64,000 bases of DNA from Desulfobacter sp. (lineage in GTDB: Bacteria > Desulfobacterota > Desulfobacteria > Desulfobacterales > Desulfobacteraceae). Positions within the stretch are counted from its first letter, which is position 1. Every line of letters starts with the position of its first letter. The position numbers were made by a program, and so were the translations under genes. The notes below the pieces were generated by a model. That model made no database searches, had not been told where the DNA came from, and saw only the letters and a list, made by a program, of their open reading frames with translations. Positions 21,264 to 30,415 of the stretch are shown here, piece after piece. The stretch spans positions 3,655,001 to 3,719,000 of the forward strand of contig CP054838.1 of the NCBI GenBank assembly GCA_028768545.1, in the 5' to 3' direction.

Positions 21264-23237
21264 ATGACTCCCAATAATATCACCCCTCCCATGATCCTGG
21301 CACCTGCCGGCGATAAAAATGCCTTTTTGGCTGCTATGGCAGCAGGGGCGGATGCCATCTACTGCGGGCTTAAAATTTTTTCCGCCCGCATGGAAGCGGA
21401 TAATTTTTCCATTGAATCCTTGTCCAGGCTCACCCGCCTTGCCCATTCAAAAAACATAAAGGTCTATATTGCCTTTAATTCCATTCTCAAAGAATCAGAA
21501 ATGGAAAAAGTATACCGCATTTTGACCAAACTTGTCCGGTATGTGGCGGCGGATGCCCTCATTGTCCAGGATCTGGCCATGGTCGATCTGGCCAGAAAAG
21601 CCGGATTTAAAAATTCCCTTCACCTGTCCACCCTTGGCAACTGCACCCATCCGGCAGGTCTTGAATCTGCCCTGAAATCAGGGTTTTCCAGGGTGGTTCT
21701 GCCCAGGGAATTCAATATTGATGAGATCAAGGCCATGGCCCAGGCCGCCCCTGAGGATCTGAACCTTGAGGTCTTTATTCACGGGGCCTTATGCTATTCT
21801 GTGTCCGGACGATGCTATTGGAGTTCCTGGTTTGGGGGCAAAAGCGCCCTTCGGGGAAGATGTGTCCAGCCCTGCAGGCGAATCTATACCCAGGGCAGTC
21901 AAAAAATGAGGCATTTTTCCTGTACGGATTTTGCTGCAGATGTCCTTGTTAAAGTGCTCAAGGAGATCCCCAAAATAACCACATGGAAAATTGAAGGACG
22001 GAAAAAAAGCCCCCACTACGTGTATTACACGGTAAAGGCATACAAGCTTTTCCGGGATGATCCCAAGCAAAAAAAACAGGCCCTTTCCTTTCTTGAATAT
22101 GCCATGGGCAGAGAATTCACCCATTATAATCTTTTATCCCAAAGAAAAATAAATCCCCTGGCCCAGGGAGATGAAACCGGGTCCGGCCTTTTTTTAGGAC
22201 GGGTAAAAAACCCGGCAGAACCCTATTTTATTACCCGGGAAGAACTATTCTCACAGGATTTGCTGCGCATCGGTTATGAAGAGGATAGATTCCACGACAT
22301 CCAAAAAGTGACCCGGGCCGTGCCCAAAAAAGGAAAATTTTTCCTGTCTAAAAAAGCCAAAAATCGTGTCAGAAAAGGAACCCCCGTCTTTATCATTGAC
22401 CGGAGGGGAAAAGAACTGCAAACCCAGATCCAGAGTCTGGAATCAGAACTTGCCTCCTTTGACCCGGTCACGATCAGGCCGGCAAAAGAGGATAAATTGC
22501 CTCTGCCCCACCGCCAGGGGGCCTTAAAAAATAAAGGCCCAAAAAACATTCATGAAATGACGGTTTTCAGAGGCGTATCAAAGCCGCCAAAGGACTTTGG
22601 GGACAGGGGGATGTGGATATCTGCAAAAGGCTACGGAATCAAGCCTGTGGGAAGGGCCTGGCTGTGGCTGGATCCCCTGGTTTTTCCCGAAGAAGAAATT
22701 CTTTGCCGCCGGTATGTGGAAACCGCCATTAAAAAAGGGGCTAAAAACTTTGTTCTCAATGCCCCCTGGCAAATTGAAATGTTCAGGCAACCCAAACCTC
22801 TGAATCTCTGGGCAGGCCCTTTTTGTAATATTACCAACTCAGGTGCTGTGGACCGGTTAAAGCGGCTCGGGTTTTCAGGGGCCATTGTCAGCCCGGAGCT
22901 GGACAAAGAGACCTTTTTATCCCTGCCCCGGGCGTCATCCCTCCCCCTCGGGGTCGTGACCCGGGCCAACTGGCCTTTGGCCGTGTCCAGGATTGTCTCC
23001 CCAAACCTGTCCATCGGCCAGGTCTTTTTCAGTCCCAAGGGAGAAGGGGCCTGGACCTCTAAATCCAACAACACCTATTATACGTTTCCCAACTGGCTTC
23101 TCGATTTTTCCAAACAAAAACCAGATCTGGAAAAAGCCGGTTACACTCTCTTTGTAACCTTGAATGAAAATATTCCCAAATCCGTAAAGATAAAACCCCG
23201 GCCCGGATTGTGGAACTGGAACTTGAATCTAATATAG
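21264..23237 (+). CDS. peptidase U32 family protein, RlhA-like
   Basis: 657-residue cytoplasmic protein. The N-terminal TIM-barrel-like region starts ILAPAGDKNAFLAAMAAGADAIYCG (key block APAGDKNAF). The U32 signature EVFIHGALCYSVSGRCYWSS and RCVQPCRR follow at about 165-215. The last third is a separate domain seen in long U32 proteins. Size and layout resemble E. coli RlhA (YdcP), which is needed for hydroxylation of a 23S rRNA cytidine, rather than the short UbiU/UbiV or TrhP types. The conserved cysteines probably hold a cofactor. True peptidase activity is doubtful for this family. Its own promoter is likely. Confidence 0.85.
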   Translation: MTPNNITPPMILAPAGDKNAFLAAMAAGADAIYCGLKIFSARMEADNFSIESLSRLTRLAHSKNIKVYIAFNSILKESEMEKVYRILTKLVRYVAADALIVQDLAMVDLARKAGFKNSLHLSTLGNCTHPAGLESALKSGFSRVVLPREFNIDEIKAMAQAAPEDLNLEVFIHGALCYSVSGRCYWSSWFGGKSALRGRCVQPCRRIYTQGSQKMRHFSCTDFAADVLVKVLKEIPKITTWKIEGRKKSPHYVYYTVKAYKLFRDDPKQKKQALSFLEYAMGREFTHYNLLSQRKINPLAQGDETGSGLFLGRVKNPAEPYFITREELFSQDLLRIGYEEDRFHDIQKVTRAVPKKGKFFLSKKAKNRVRKGTPVFIIDRRGKELQTQIQSLESELASFDPVTIRPAKEDKLPLPHRQGALKNKGPKNIHEMTVFRGVSKPPKDFGDRGMWISAKGYGIKPVGRAWLWLDPLVFPEEEILCRRYVETAIKKGAKNFVLNAPWQIEMFRQPKPLNLWAGPFCNITNSGAVDRLKRLGFSGAIVSPELDKETFLSLPRASSLPLGVVTRANWPLAVSRIVSPNLSIGQVFFSPKGEGAWTSKSNNTYYTFPNWLLDFSKQKPDLEKAGYTLFVTLNENIPKSVKIKPRPGLWNWNLNLI

Positions 23238-23419
23238 ACCGATTGGGTCAAAACGGGCATGATTTTCCAAGCCCAGGCCGGGGAATCTTCCTGTCCAATG
23301 GTCTTGCCAGAGATCTGTTCTTATGTTATTTATTTGAATTCACCTTGGTTTTTTCAAAAAATTGAACTTTGAAAAAATTGGAACTCGACATTTTTTTTTA
23401 ATGTATTAAGGATATGCCG

Positions 23420-24832
23420 ATGAATCAGTTAAAAAAGCTCAACGACAGAATTATCAGCCGCGTAAATGTAAATTTAAGCGAGTTTGATTTTGATACGGAA
23501 AATTTTGTAAAAAATGCCCTTGACTACGAGAAGATGCTGGATTTTTATGCATTTTACGGAATCACTTCCCACCATCCCATCTATTTCCACTTTAAAAACT
23601 CAAATATTGCCGGCAGTTATTTTCTCGGAAAATGCCATGTGGGACGGTCCGCCATCTACAAGAGTGATGTCCGGGGAGATGAATTAAAACGAAAAGGGGA
23701 TAATATCCGCTGCGCCAAAGACATCCCCCTTGTGGAAGATGAAATGATCACCATCAGGGACAGCCTTTTGTATAAAACCCTGGTGCATTCCAACTCCCAC
23801 AATCCTGAAAGCCCCGAAGAATTCGGTATTAAAAATACCGTGTCAGCCCACTATGCAAACATTCACGGGTCCACCCTTGAAGGATGCTTTCTAGGTCCTT
23901 TTTCCACGGTGGATTTAATGAACCTTCACTCGTGTATTGTGGGTGAATTTTCCTATGTTCAGACCGGCGAACTTTTCCACAGAAAAATTGATCCGGGCAC
24001 CGTATGGGTCAGAAGTCCCCATTTTGAATTCAAGTATAAGTTTAAAAAAGAAATCCTGGATAATTTTATCGGCATGAACGAATCCTCCCAGCCCAGGGGG
24101 ATCATCTATGATTTTGTCCAGGAAAGAGAGCAAGATTATGAAAAATTATTTGATGTCATGAACATAGAGCCCATAAATGCTCCTGCATCCTCTGCAGTGA
24201 ACCGGTATGCCGTTGTCCAGGGAAAAATCAATATCGGTGAAAATGTTTTGGTGGCCCAGAGGGCCTTTTTGGAAAATGCCGTCATGGGAGACGGGTCCAA
24301 TGCCCAGGAAAATTCATATATCATCAATTCAACCCTGGCCGGCAATGTTGTCACCGCCCATGGGGGAAAAATCATTCTCTCAGAGATCGGCCTCAACACC
24401 TTTGTAGGATTTAACTGCTTTTTAAACGGCAAATCAACGGCCCCCATAGAGATCGGTGAAGGATGCATTGTCATGCCCCACACCATCATAGACCCGGACC
24501 GGCCCATAAAAATCCCTGCGGATCACCTGGTCTGGGGATATATCGCCTGCGAAGAAGACCTGGCAACCAACACCATTGCCATGGATGATCTTGCCGACAC
24601 CAGGGATGAACTGAAAATCGGCAGAATGACCTTTACCGGAAAAGGATCGGTCTTTATTGAAGCCTTCCGTAAAAGAATCGACCAGATTCTGCTGCTCAAC
24701 GGCGCCCTTTTTCAGGACGAAGAGAGCCGGGGCCATGCCCAGGACGATCAGAACATCTCTTTTAATATCATTCAGCCCTACAGGACAGGTGAACTTAAAG
24801 GATTATACCCTTCCATAAGAATTAAACCTTAA
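23420..24832 (+). CDS. left-handed beta-helix (hexapeptide-repeat) protein, paralogue 1
   Basis: 470-residue protein of unknown function, closely similar along its length to the gene at 32950-34362. Imperfect six-residue repeats (for example around INIGENVLVAQRAFLENAVMGDGSN, key block IGENVLVAQRAFLENA) indicate one or two left-handed parallel beta-helix domains, about residues 125-200 and 270-400. A His pair with H-x4-H spacing (SAHYANIHGST) recalls gamma carbonic anhydrase ligands, but the distance to the next upstream His differs. No signal peptide. Annotated elsewhere only as transferase-like. I chose the second ATG (AAGGA at a good distance), which gives exactly the paralogue's length. 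Confidence 0.8.
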   Translation: MNQLKKLNDRIISRVNVNLSEFDFDTENFVKNALDYEKMLDFYAFYGITSHHPIYFHFKNSNIAGSYFLGKCHVGRSAIYKSDVRGDELKRKGDNIRCAKDIPLVEDEMITIRDSLLYKTLVHSNSHNPESPEEFGIKNTVSAHYANIHGSTLEGCFLGPFSTVDLMNLHSCIVGEFSYVQTGELFHRKIDPGTVWVRSPHFEFKYKFKKEILDNFIGMNESSQPRGIIYDFVQEREQDYEKLFDVMNIEPINAPASSAVNRYAVVQGKINIGENVLVAQRAFLENAVMGDGSNAQENSYIINSTLAGNVVTAHGGKIILSEIGLNTFVGFNCFLNGKSTAPIEIGEGCIVMPHTIIDPDRPIKIPADHLVWGYIACEEDLATNTIAMDDLADTRDELKIGRMTFTGKGSVFIEAFRKRIDQILLLNGALFQDEESRGHAQDDQNISFNIIQPYRTGELKGLYPSIRIKP

Positions 24833-24857
24833 TTTTCACACCAAATTTTTTTAACAA

Positions 24858-24894
24858 AAAGGCCGTGATCATAAAACCTATGATCACGGCCTTT
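24858..24894. terminator. bidirectional terminator between the beta-helix gene and the Ehr-type operon
   Basis: A stem of about 15 bp (AAAGGCCGTGATCATA / TATGATCACGGCCTTT) with a 5-nt loop sits between convergent genes. On the minus strand it is followed by TTTTTGTT; on the plus strand by a shorter T-run. It can end both transcripts. A separate 14-bp palindrome AACTCATTTGAGTT lies at 24928-24941. Confidence 0.9.
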
Positions 24895-24961
24895 GGTATT
24901 GGATAAACGACCTGAATCATTCCCGGGAACTCATTTGAGTTAAGATCCTCGGTCCGCTAGG

Positions 24962-25705
24962 TTATTTAAAAAAATCTAAAAATCCGTGGAGATTGGTCAA
25001 CGGATGGGGGGGACACCCCGGTATGAACAGATCCACCGGTAAAATGGTATCCAGTCCTTGTGTGATCTCATCACTTCCCACAAAGGGCCCGCCGGAGATG
25101 GTGCAGGAGCCGACAGCCACAACGACCTTGGGATCGGGCATGGCCTCATAGGTCTGAAGCAAGGCGGTCTTCATGTTTCTTGACACAGGACCGGTCACCA
25201 CAATACCATCGGCATGGCGGGGAGAGGCCACAAAATTAATGCCGAAACGGGCCAGATCAAAAAACGGGGTGGCCAAAACGTTCAGGTCGGCCTCACATGC
25301 GTTGCACCCGGCAGCAGAGACCTGGCGAAGCTGAAGAGATCTGCCGAACAATTTTTTAAAATGCTGTTTGGAATGGGCTGCTAAAGCCGGAAGATCCCCG
25401 CCCGTAATCAGGTCCGCTCTCTGGGCAGTGGAAATCTCAAAATCCCCGGTAAACTCGACAAATTCTTTTTTGGAAACCCTTTCACAGGTGCCGCAAAATA
25501 CGCACTTGCCCATGTCTATGGTTTTTTGGTCCACATTAATCGCATCCTGGGGACAGGCATCCGCACAGGCCTGAATCACTTCAGCAGCGGCATCTTTCCG
25601 GACGACTGGCCTTCCCCTGTATCTTGGGAATACAGCGGGTTTTTCCTTGGGATAGCTGCAGGTTCGATACCCCTGTTCATACCTGTTTTTAAGTGTATTG
25701 AGCAT
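24962..25705 (-). CDS. Ehr-type complex, ferredoxin-fused small subunit (NuoB/HyfI-like)
   Basis: 247-residue fusion. Residues about 40-95 form a ferredoxin-like domain. Only one [4Fe-4S] site looks complete: CVFCGTC plus the ACP cysteine. The other site has lost most ligands. Residues about 125-245 are the NuoB/hydrogenase small-subunit fold, with all four expected cluster cysteines: GCNACEAD (two), VGSC and PGCPPHP. It therefore resembles HyfH and HyfI joined. Last gene of the operon, 46 nt after the large subunit. It should pass electrons between a ferredoxin-type donor and the large subunit. Confidence 0.88.
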   Translation of the reverse strand: MLNTLKNRYEQGYRTCSYPKEKPAVFPRYRGRPVVRKDAAAEVIQACADACPQDAINVDQKTIDMGKCVFCGTCERVSKKEFVEFTGDFEISTAQRADLITGGDLPALAAHSKQHFKKLFGRSLQLRQVSAAGCNACEADLNVLATPFFDLARFGINFVASPRHADGIVVTGPVSRNMKTALLQTYEAMPDPKVVVAVGSCTISGGPFVGSDEITQGLDTILPVDLFIPGCPPHPLTNLHGFLDFFK

Positions 25706-25751
25706 AAAAACTCTCTTTTATTATGGTCTTAATTTATTTTTAATTTCCAGC

Positions 25752-27263
25752 TTAAAGGTCAAACCCGCAATATGACAGGTTAAAACTTTTATTGTTCAAG
25801 GGAAAATCCGATATACCCGTATCCCTTAAAGACATGGCAAGCCCGTTCCAATTATGGAAAGAGGGATCTTTGACCTTATACCTTAAAATTTTGCCGGTTT
25901 CATCGGTGAGAACGGCATGGGAAATCTCGCCCCGCCATCCTTCATTGATGGTCACGGCAAACGAAGACGGATCCAGATCAAACCCTGTCCCTTCAACACA
26001 TTGGGTTTCAACAGGCTCAAAAATCAGGGCCTCAATAATACTCATGGACTGAAGGATCTCATCATACCTGACCCGGGCACGGTCATAGACATCCCCGTTG
26101 GGTTTTTTATTTTCCGGAATATTAATTCTGCCATAGTGTTCTGTGGGAAAACAGCGCCTGGCATCATAGGGGATGCCGCAGGCCCTGCCGGCCGGACCCA
26201 CAAGTCCGAGTTTTTCTGCATCATGGGTGGAAACTGTCCCGCATTCTTCAAACCGGGCCCTGACCGTTGATGCCCCGAAAAGAAGCTCCATCACATGCTC
26301 CACCTGGGGTCTGAGCTCGGCAAGCCGTTCTGTCAGCGTCTGTCTGACCTCATTGTTAAGATCAAATCTCACCCCTCCGGGTCTGACCAGTCCCTTGCCA
26401 AACCTGTTTCCGCACAAGAGCAGGGAGAGATTTAAAAAATCCCCCCGAATCCGTCCAAAATAATTGGCCGGGGGCAAAAAGGCCACATCCCCGCTCAAAG
26501 CCCCTAGATCACCGATATGATTGGCCAGCCGTTCAAGTTCCAGGGCAATGACCCGGATAATTTTAGCCCCCCGGTCCGGTTCAACCGAGGTCAGGGCCTC
26601 AACTGCCTGGGCCATGCAGAGCCCGTGACCGATTGTGGTATCCCCTGCAATATTCTCAGCAAGAATGGGAAGACGCTTGGCCGTGACATTGTTGAGAAGG
26701 TTTTCAACCCCCCGGTGCTGGTACCCCAACTGAATTTCCAGGTGAAGTACCCGCTCTCCAATGCAGTTGAACCTGAAATGCCCGGGTTCGATCACTCCGG
26801 CATGAACAGGCCCCACAGCCACTTCGTGAATCTCGTCCCCGTCCACCTGGTAATAGGGATAATTGCCCGGAATATCTTGGGTATAGTCATTGCCAAACAC
26901 ATCGTCCCTACCCTGGCTATTGGGATGGTACCTGACCATCTTGAGCCAGGGATGACCTTCGGGCCGTATACCGAACTGCTCGGCAATTTCCCGTTCAAAC
27001 AGGTGAAAGGGTTCACATTCCTGGGTTAAACACGGGTAAGTTTGAGGGGCATCGCATCCGCCAACCAAAATCTGGGTCTGGGTTCTTAAAACCGTCAGAA
27101 ACTTAAGTTTGTCCTTTTCCTTGTAGGCAAAAAACTGGACCACCTTGCCCCCCTCTTTCACAATTTTGAGTGCATTTTCACTCAATGCATCAAAGGACAG
27201 GTGGGGGATGAGATTTCTGTCAATTTTTTCGCCGTTGGATATGTTCAAAAAAGCAGTTGTCAT
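25752..27263 (-). CDS. Ehr-type complex, large subunit (NuoC-NuoD/HyfG-like) without nickel ligands
   Basis: 503-residue fusion of a NuoC-like N-terminal domain (about 1-120, FEREIAEQFGI) and a NuoD/group 4 hydrogenase large-subunit domain (VGPVHAGVIEPGHFRF, YQHRGVENLL). Group 4 [NiFe] hydrogenases carry CxxC near each end. Here the first position reads AGDTTIGHGLCMAQ and the C-terminal DPCxxC is DPSFHN (466-471), so nickel cannot be bound in the usual way. This loss defines the Ehr (energy-converting hydrogenase-related) complexes, whose reaction is unknown. It overlaps the preceding gene by 4 nt. Confidence 0.9.
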   Translation of the reverse strand: MTTAFLNISNGEKIDRNLIPHLSFDALSENALKIVKEGGKVVQFFAYKEKDKLKFLTVLRTQTQILVGGCDAPQTYPCLTQECEPFHLFEREIAEQFGIRPEGHPWLKMVRYHPNSQGRDDVFGNDYTQDIPGNYPYYQVDGDEIHEVAVGPVHAGVIEPGHFRFNCIGERVLHLEIQLGYQHRGVENLLNNVTAKRLPILAENIAGDTTIGHGLCMAQAVEALTSVEPDRGAKIIRVIALELERLANHIGDLGALSGDVAFLPPANYFGRIRGDFLNLSLLLCGNRFGKGLVRPGGVRFDLNNEVRQTLTERLAELRPQVEHVMELLFGASTVRARFEECGTVSTHDAEKLGLVGPAGRACGIPYDARRCFPTEHYGRINIPENKKPNGDVYDRARVRYDEILQSMSIIEALIFEPVETQCVEGTGFDLDPSSFAVTINEGWRGEISHAVLTDETGKILRYKVKDPSFHNWNGLAMSLRDTGISDFPLNNKSFNLSYCGFDL

Positions 27264-28714
27264 TTAATTCCTCCGCCAATGGCAGTCACCGCATCAATGA
27301 TCGTTTGATATAATGTGTCCGGGATAAAAAAACATAATACCAGGGATGTTAATAGCAGTATATATTGTGGCCAGACCAGGCTGGCTTTTTCTTTGATAAG
27401 AATTTGTTTATCAGATGCCTGTTCATCGTTTCTGCCGCCCTTAAGATCATTAAATGAAATCTTCATGACCTGATTGGCAAGTCCTGCAAAAATAACGCAA
27501 AGGCTTAGGATGAAAATGGTGACCACCACATAGTGGCCTGTTTTAAAAGCACCCACGATAATAAAAAGCTCGCCGATGAAGATACCAAAGGGTGGAAATC
27601 CTGAAATGCCGGCAAACCCTGCAAAAAATGCCTTGAATGTTTTGGGCATCAGCCTTGCCATTTCTCCTGTGTTCTTGATCATCCGGTCTCCATATCCTAA
27701 AAGGATATTCCCGGAAGACAAAAACAAAGAGGATTTGATCAGGCTGTGGTGGATCATGCAGATCACGGCGCCATAAGCGGCAAGCCCGCCGATACCGGTT
27801 CCAAATGCTATGATCCCCATATTTTCAATACTGGAATAGGCCAGCATTCTTTTGTACTCATTCTGCTTAAGAATAAACGTGGCTGCCGCCAATATGGACA
27901 TGAGCCCGAACACAATGAGAATGGTGCCCGAAAAATCCCCTAGCCCGGCAGCGTACATGATCTTATTGGTCTTGAAAATACCCAAATAGGCGCAGTTTAA
28001 CAGCACCCCGGATAAAAGGGCCGAGGCAGGGCTGGGAGCCTCGCTATGGGCATCGGGAAGCCAGGTATGCATGGGCGCCAATCCCATTTTGGTACCGTAC
28101 CCCACCAGGATAAAGACAAACCCCGCCTTGAGCCACATGGGATCAAGCGCTTTGGCCACCTGGGTCAGGGCAGAAAATGAAAGCGCGGATTCCACATTGC
28201 CGATATCCATGGAAAGGGTGATTAAAACCGTGCCCAAAAGGGCCATGGCAATCCCCACCGAACAAATGATCACATACTTCCAGGTGGCTTCAAGAGAAGC
28301 CGAAGACCTGTGGGTATAAATCAAAGGCGCACTTGCCAGGGTGGTGGCCTCAATGGCGATCCACATCACCATGATATGATCGGACAGGGTGACCATGGTC
28401 ATGGTGGATAAAAATAAAAGCATGGAGCCTGTAAAAATATTCTCCGATTTCAGGTCGCTCTCTTTAAGATATCCCATGGTGTATATGGATATCAGAAAGA
28501 AAAGAAGCGAAATCACCAAAAGGGAGAGCAATCCTTCCGGGGTCACTGCAAAAAAATGATCAAAAACGGGCAGGGATCTGTTTTTCCACAACAGCAAGGA
28601 GAGAAACAGATGAATAGCTCCGGTGCCGACCAAAAGCTGGCGCCCGACTGCTCTGGGCAGGAAAAAAGCAAGGACGCCGGTAATAAAAGGGGCTAGAAAA
28701 ATAATTTCCACCAT
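27260..28714 (-). CDS. Ehr-type complex, antiporter-like subunit (HyfF/NuoN-like)
   Basis: 484-residue membrane protein, about 14 hydrophobic helices, of the NuoL/M/N-MrpA/D family. The TM5 glutamate is kept (WIAIEATTLAS), as are the TM7 lysine region and the PMHTWLPDAHSEAPSPASALLSGVLLN block (key block HTWLPDAHSEAPS). HyfF is its likely counterpart. It presumably moves protons or sodium when the peripheral arm turns over. It overlaps the large subunit by 4 nt and lies 10 nt after the NuoK-like gene. Confidence 0.92.
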   Translation of the reverse strand: MVEIIFLAPFITGVLAFFLPRAVGRQLLVGTGAIHLFLSLLLWKNRSLPVFDHFFAVTPEGLLSLLVISLLFFLISIYTMGYLKESDLKSENIFTGSMLLFLSTMTMVTLSDHIMVMWIAIEATTLASAPLIYTHRSSASLEATWKYVIICSVGIAMALLGTVLITLSMDIGNVESALSFSALTQVAKALDPMWLKAGFVFILVGYGTKMGLAPMHTWLPDAHSEAPSPASALLSGVLLNCAYLGIFKTNKIMYAAGLGDFSGTILIVFGLMSILAAATFILKQNEYKRMLAYSSIENMGIIAFGTGIGGLAAYGAVICMIHHSLIKSSLFLSSGNILLGYGDRMIKNTGEMARLMPKTFKAFFAGFAGISGFPPFGIFIGELFIIVGAFKTGHYVVVTIFILSLCVIFAGLANQVMKISFNDLKGGRNDEQASDKQILIKEKASLVWPQYILLLTSLVLCFFIPDTLYQTIIDAVTAIGGGIK

Positions 28715-28724
28715 GAAATAACAC

Positions 28725-29366
28725 CTATTCCTTTAATGTTCTGAGTAGAGCCGTATCAACGTCGTCAAAGGTCTTTTTGATATTTTGAAAAATAATGGCC
28801 ATGATCATGACACCGGCCAGGACATCCAGTAAAATACCAAACTCAACAATATGGCGGGCCTGAACCGAAAAGGTCGTTCCCACAAGATAAATCCCATTTT
28901 CCATCATGATATAACCGATGACCATGGCAATGGCGTTTCTCCTTGCAATCAAAAGAAACATGCCGGTGACCAGCAAAGCGATGGCCGCAGGGATGATCAG
29001 CAAAAATTCACTGATATTGGGAATATTGAGCTGGCTGCTGATATAGGTCGCGGCAACGATCAGCCCAAGACCGAAGAGCAACGAGGCCTGGTATCCGATA
29101 ACAGGCTCCACCTCTCTGTCAATGGCGACTTTCTTGATGGCCAGATAAATACTTGCCGGAATGATGATCCCCCGTATCAACAGGGTCACAAAGGTAAAGA
29201 TAATCCCGCCGGCAGACATGTCATGACCAATAAAAAAAGGCACAACAGATACCACAATCCCCTGAAAGGCTAAAAGCTTTATGAGTCCCGGAACCCGGCT
29301 GGATCCGTATGAAAACAGAACGGACAGCAACACAAGTGATAAAATCGTATCGACCGGATGTATCAT
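28725..29366 (-). CDS. Ehr-type complex, HyfE-like (NuoK-related) membrane subunit
   Basis: 213-residue protein with six or seven hydrophobic helices. HyfE proteins are larger than NuoK and contain a NuoK-like C-terminal half; here this is RRNAIAMVIGYIMMENGIYLVG (key block GYIMMENGIYL) with the conserved membrane glutamate. It overlaps the upstream HyfC-like gene by 4 nt. Confidence 0.88.
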   Translation of the reverse strand: MIHPVDTILSLVLLSVLFSYGSSRVPGLIKLLAFQGIVVSVVPFFIGHDMSAGGIIFTFVTLLIRGIIIPASIYLAIKKVAIDREVEPVIGYQASLLFGLGLIVAATYISSQLNIPNISEFLLIIPAAIALLVTGMFLLIARRNAIAMVIGYIMMENGIYLVGTTFSVQARHIVEFGILLDVLAGVMIMAIIFQNIKKTFDDVDTALLRTLKE

Positions 29367-30283
29367 TTGATAAACTCCATACTGATAATGGTTGCAAAAA
29401 AGGCCAGGGCAAAGGAGGTCAAAACAAATTGGGGCACTTTATCCATTCTGTAGCGGGCAATCACCGACTCGGTTACCCCCACACCAATGTAGACAATAAA
29501 AAGCCCGGCAATATAAAGACAGAACCCAAGTCCTGAAATTTCCGAAGAAAAGGGTAAAATCAGCCGTGAGATAAGGGTTGAATAAAAGAACAACTTGCAA
29601 AAAGAACCCAGCTCAATAAGCGCAAAATCAGGTCCTGAGTGATCCAGCACTATGCCCTCATGAATCATGGTCAGCTCAAGATGGGTGGCAGGATCATCAA
29701 CCGGAACCCGGGAATTTTCCGTCAGAAGAATAATAAAAAAGGATATCACGATAAAGAGCAGAGGGGCGCCGGCAGTATTCCACAGCGCCATGGTATTTTC
29801 CCCGGCAAAATAGGCGGACAGCTGAAGTTCACCGGTCAGCCGGTAGAAAAATATCAGAATCATGAACATGGCAGCTTCGCAGATAATGGGAAAATACGCC
29901 TCCCTTGCCGCGCCCATGCCTTCAAAGGGAGAGGCCGTGTCCATGGCTGCGGCAATGGTGAAAAACCGCCCCAGCCCCATGACGTAAAGGAGAAAAAGGA
30001 TATCTCCCTTAAACGAAAACACAGGGGCATGGCCTGCAATGGGCAGAAACAATAGCACAACAACAGCCGTGCTCAAGGAAATGATGGGACCCAGCTTAAA
30101 AACAAGGGTGGTGCTGTGACTATAAACAGACCCCTTTTTAAACAGCTTGATCAAAGTGTAATAATTGATCAGCAGTGGCGGTCCTTTTTTCCCTCCGAAA
30201 AAAGCCTTGATCTTGAGGATAACAGCAGAGAAAAAAGGCGCTGTTAAAATTGCAAGAAACCAGAGAATAACGGATTCAATCAT
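29363..30283 (-). CDS. Ehr-type complex, HyfC/NuoH-like membrane subunit
   Basis: 306-residue subunit equivalent to NuoH, which forms the junction between the peripheral arm and the membrane arm. About eight hydrophobic helices and NuoH-family blocks GPPLLINYYTLIKLFKKG, SPFEGMGAAREAYFP and ENSRVPVDDPATHLELTMIHEG (key block RVPVDDPATHLELTM). The acidic residues of the quinone/proton funnel loop appear present. It lies 132 nt after the HyfB-like gene, an unusually wide gap in this operon. Confidence 0.92.
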   Translation of the reverse strand: MIESVILWFLAILTAPFFSAVILKIKAFFGGKKGPPLLINYYTLIKLFKKGSVYSHSTTLVFKLGPIISLSTAVVVLLFLPIAGHAPVFSFKGDILFLLYVMGLGRFFTIAAAMDTASPFEGMGAAREAYFPIICEAAMFMILIFFYRLTGELQLSAYFAGENTMALWNTAGAPLLFIVISFFIILLTENSRVPVDDPATHLELTMIHEGIVLDHSGPDFALIELGSFCKLFFYSTLISRLILPFSSEISGLGFCLYIAGLFIVYIGVGVTESVIARYRMDKVPQFVLTSFALAFFATIISMEFIK

Positions 30284-30415
30284 GAAATTTTCTCACTTTT
30301 TAATTTATTATATGAAACTCGAGCCAAGGTCTTGCAATCATCAGAGTTTCATTTTCAATTGTGGCCAAAAGCGAATACCATGCTCCTGCCAATTTATGCC
30401 CTTTAGGTATGCCGC

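Noticed and set aside
23420..24832. Direct annotation as gamma carbonic anhydrase
   Set aside because: The H-x4-H pair fits, but the next upstream His is about one coil (17-18 residues) away instead of about 36, and the Arg/Asp/Gln pattern was not found.
25752..27263. Calling the complex a [NiFe] hydrogenase or formate hydrogenlyase
   Set aside because: The nickel-binding cysteine pairs are missing.
30284..30415. Open minus-strand frame in the gap between HyfB-like and HyfC-like genes
   Set aside because: No start codon with a ribosome site in the gap and no recognisable family. It is left as an unusually wide spacer.
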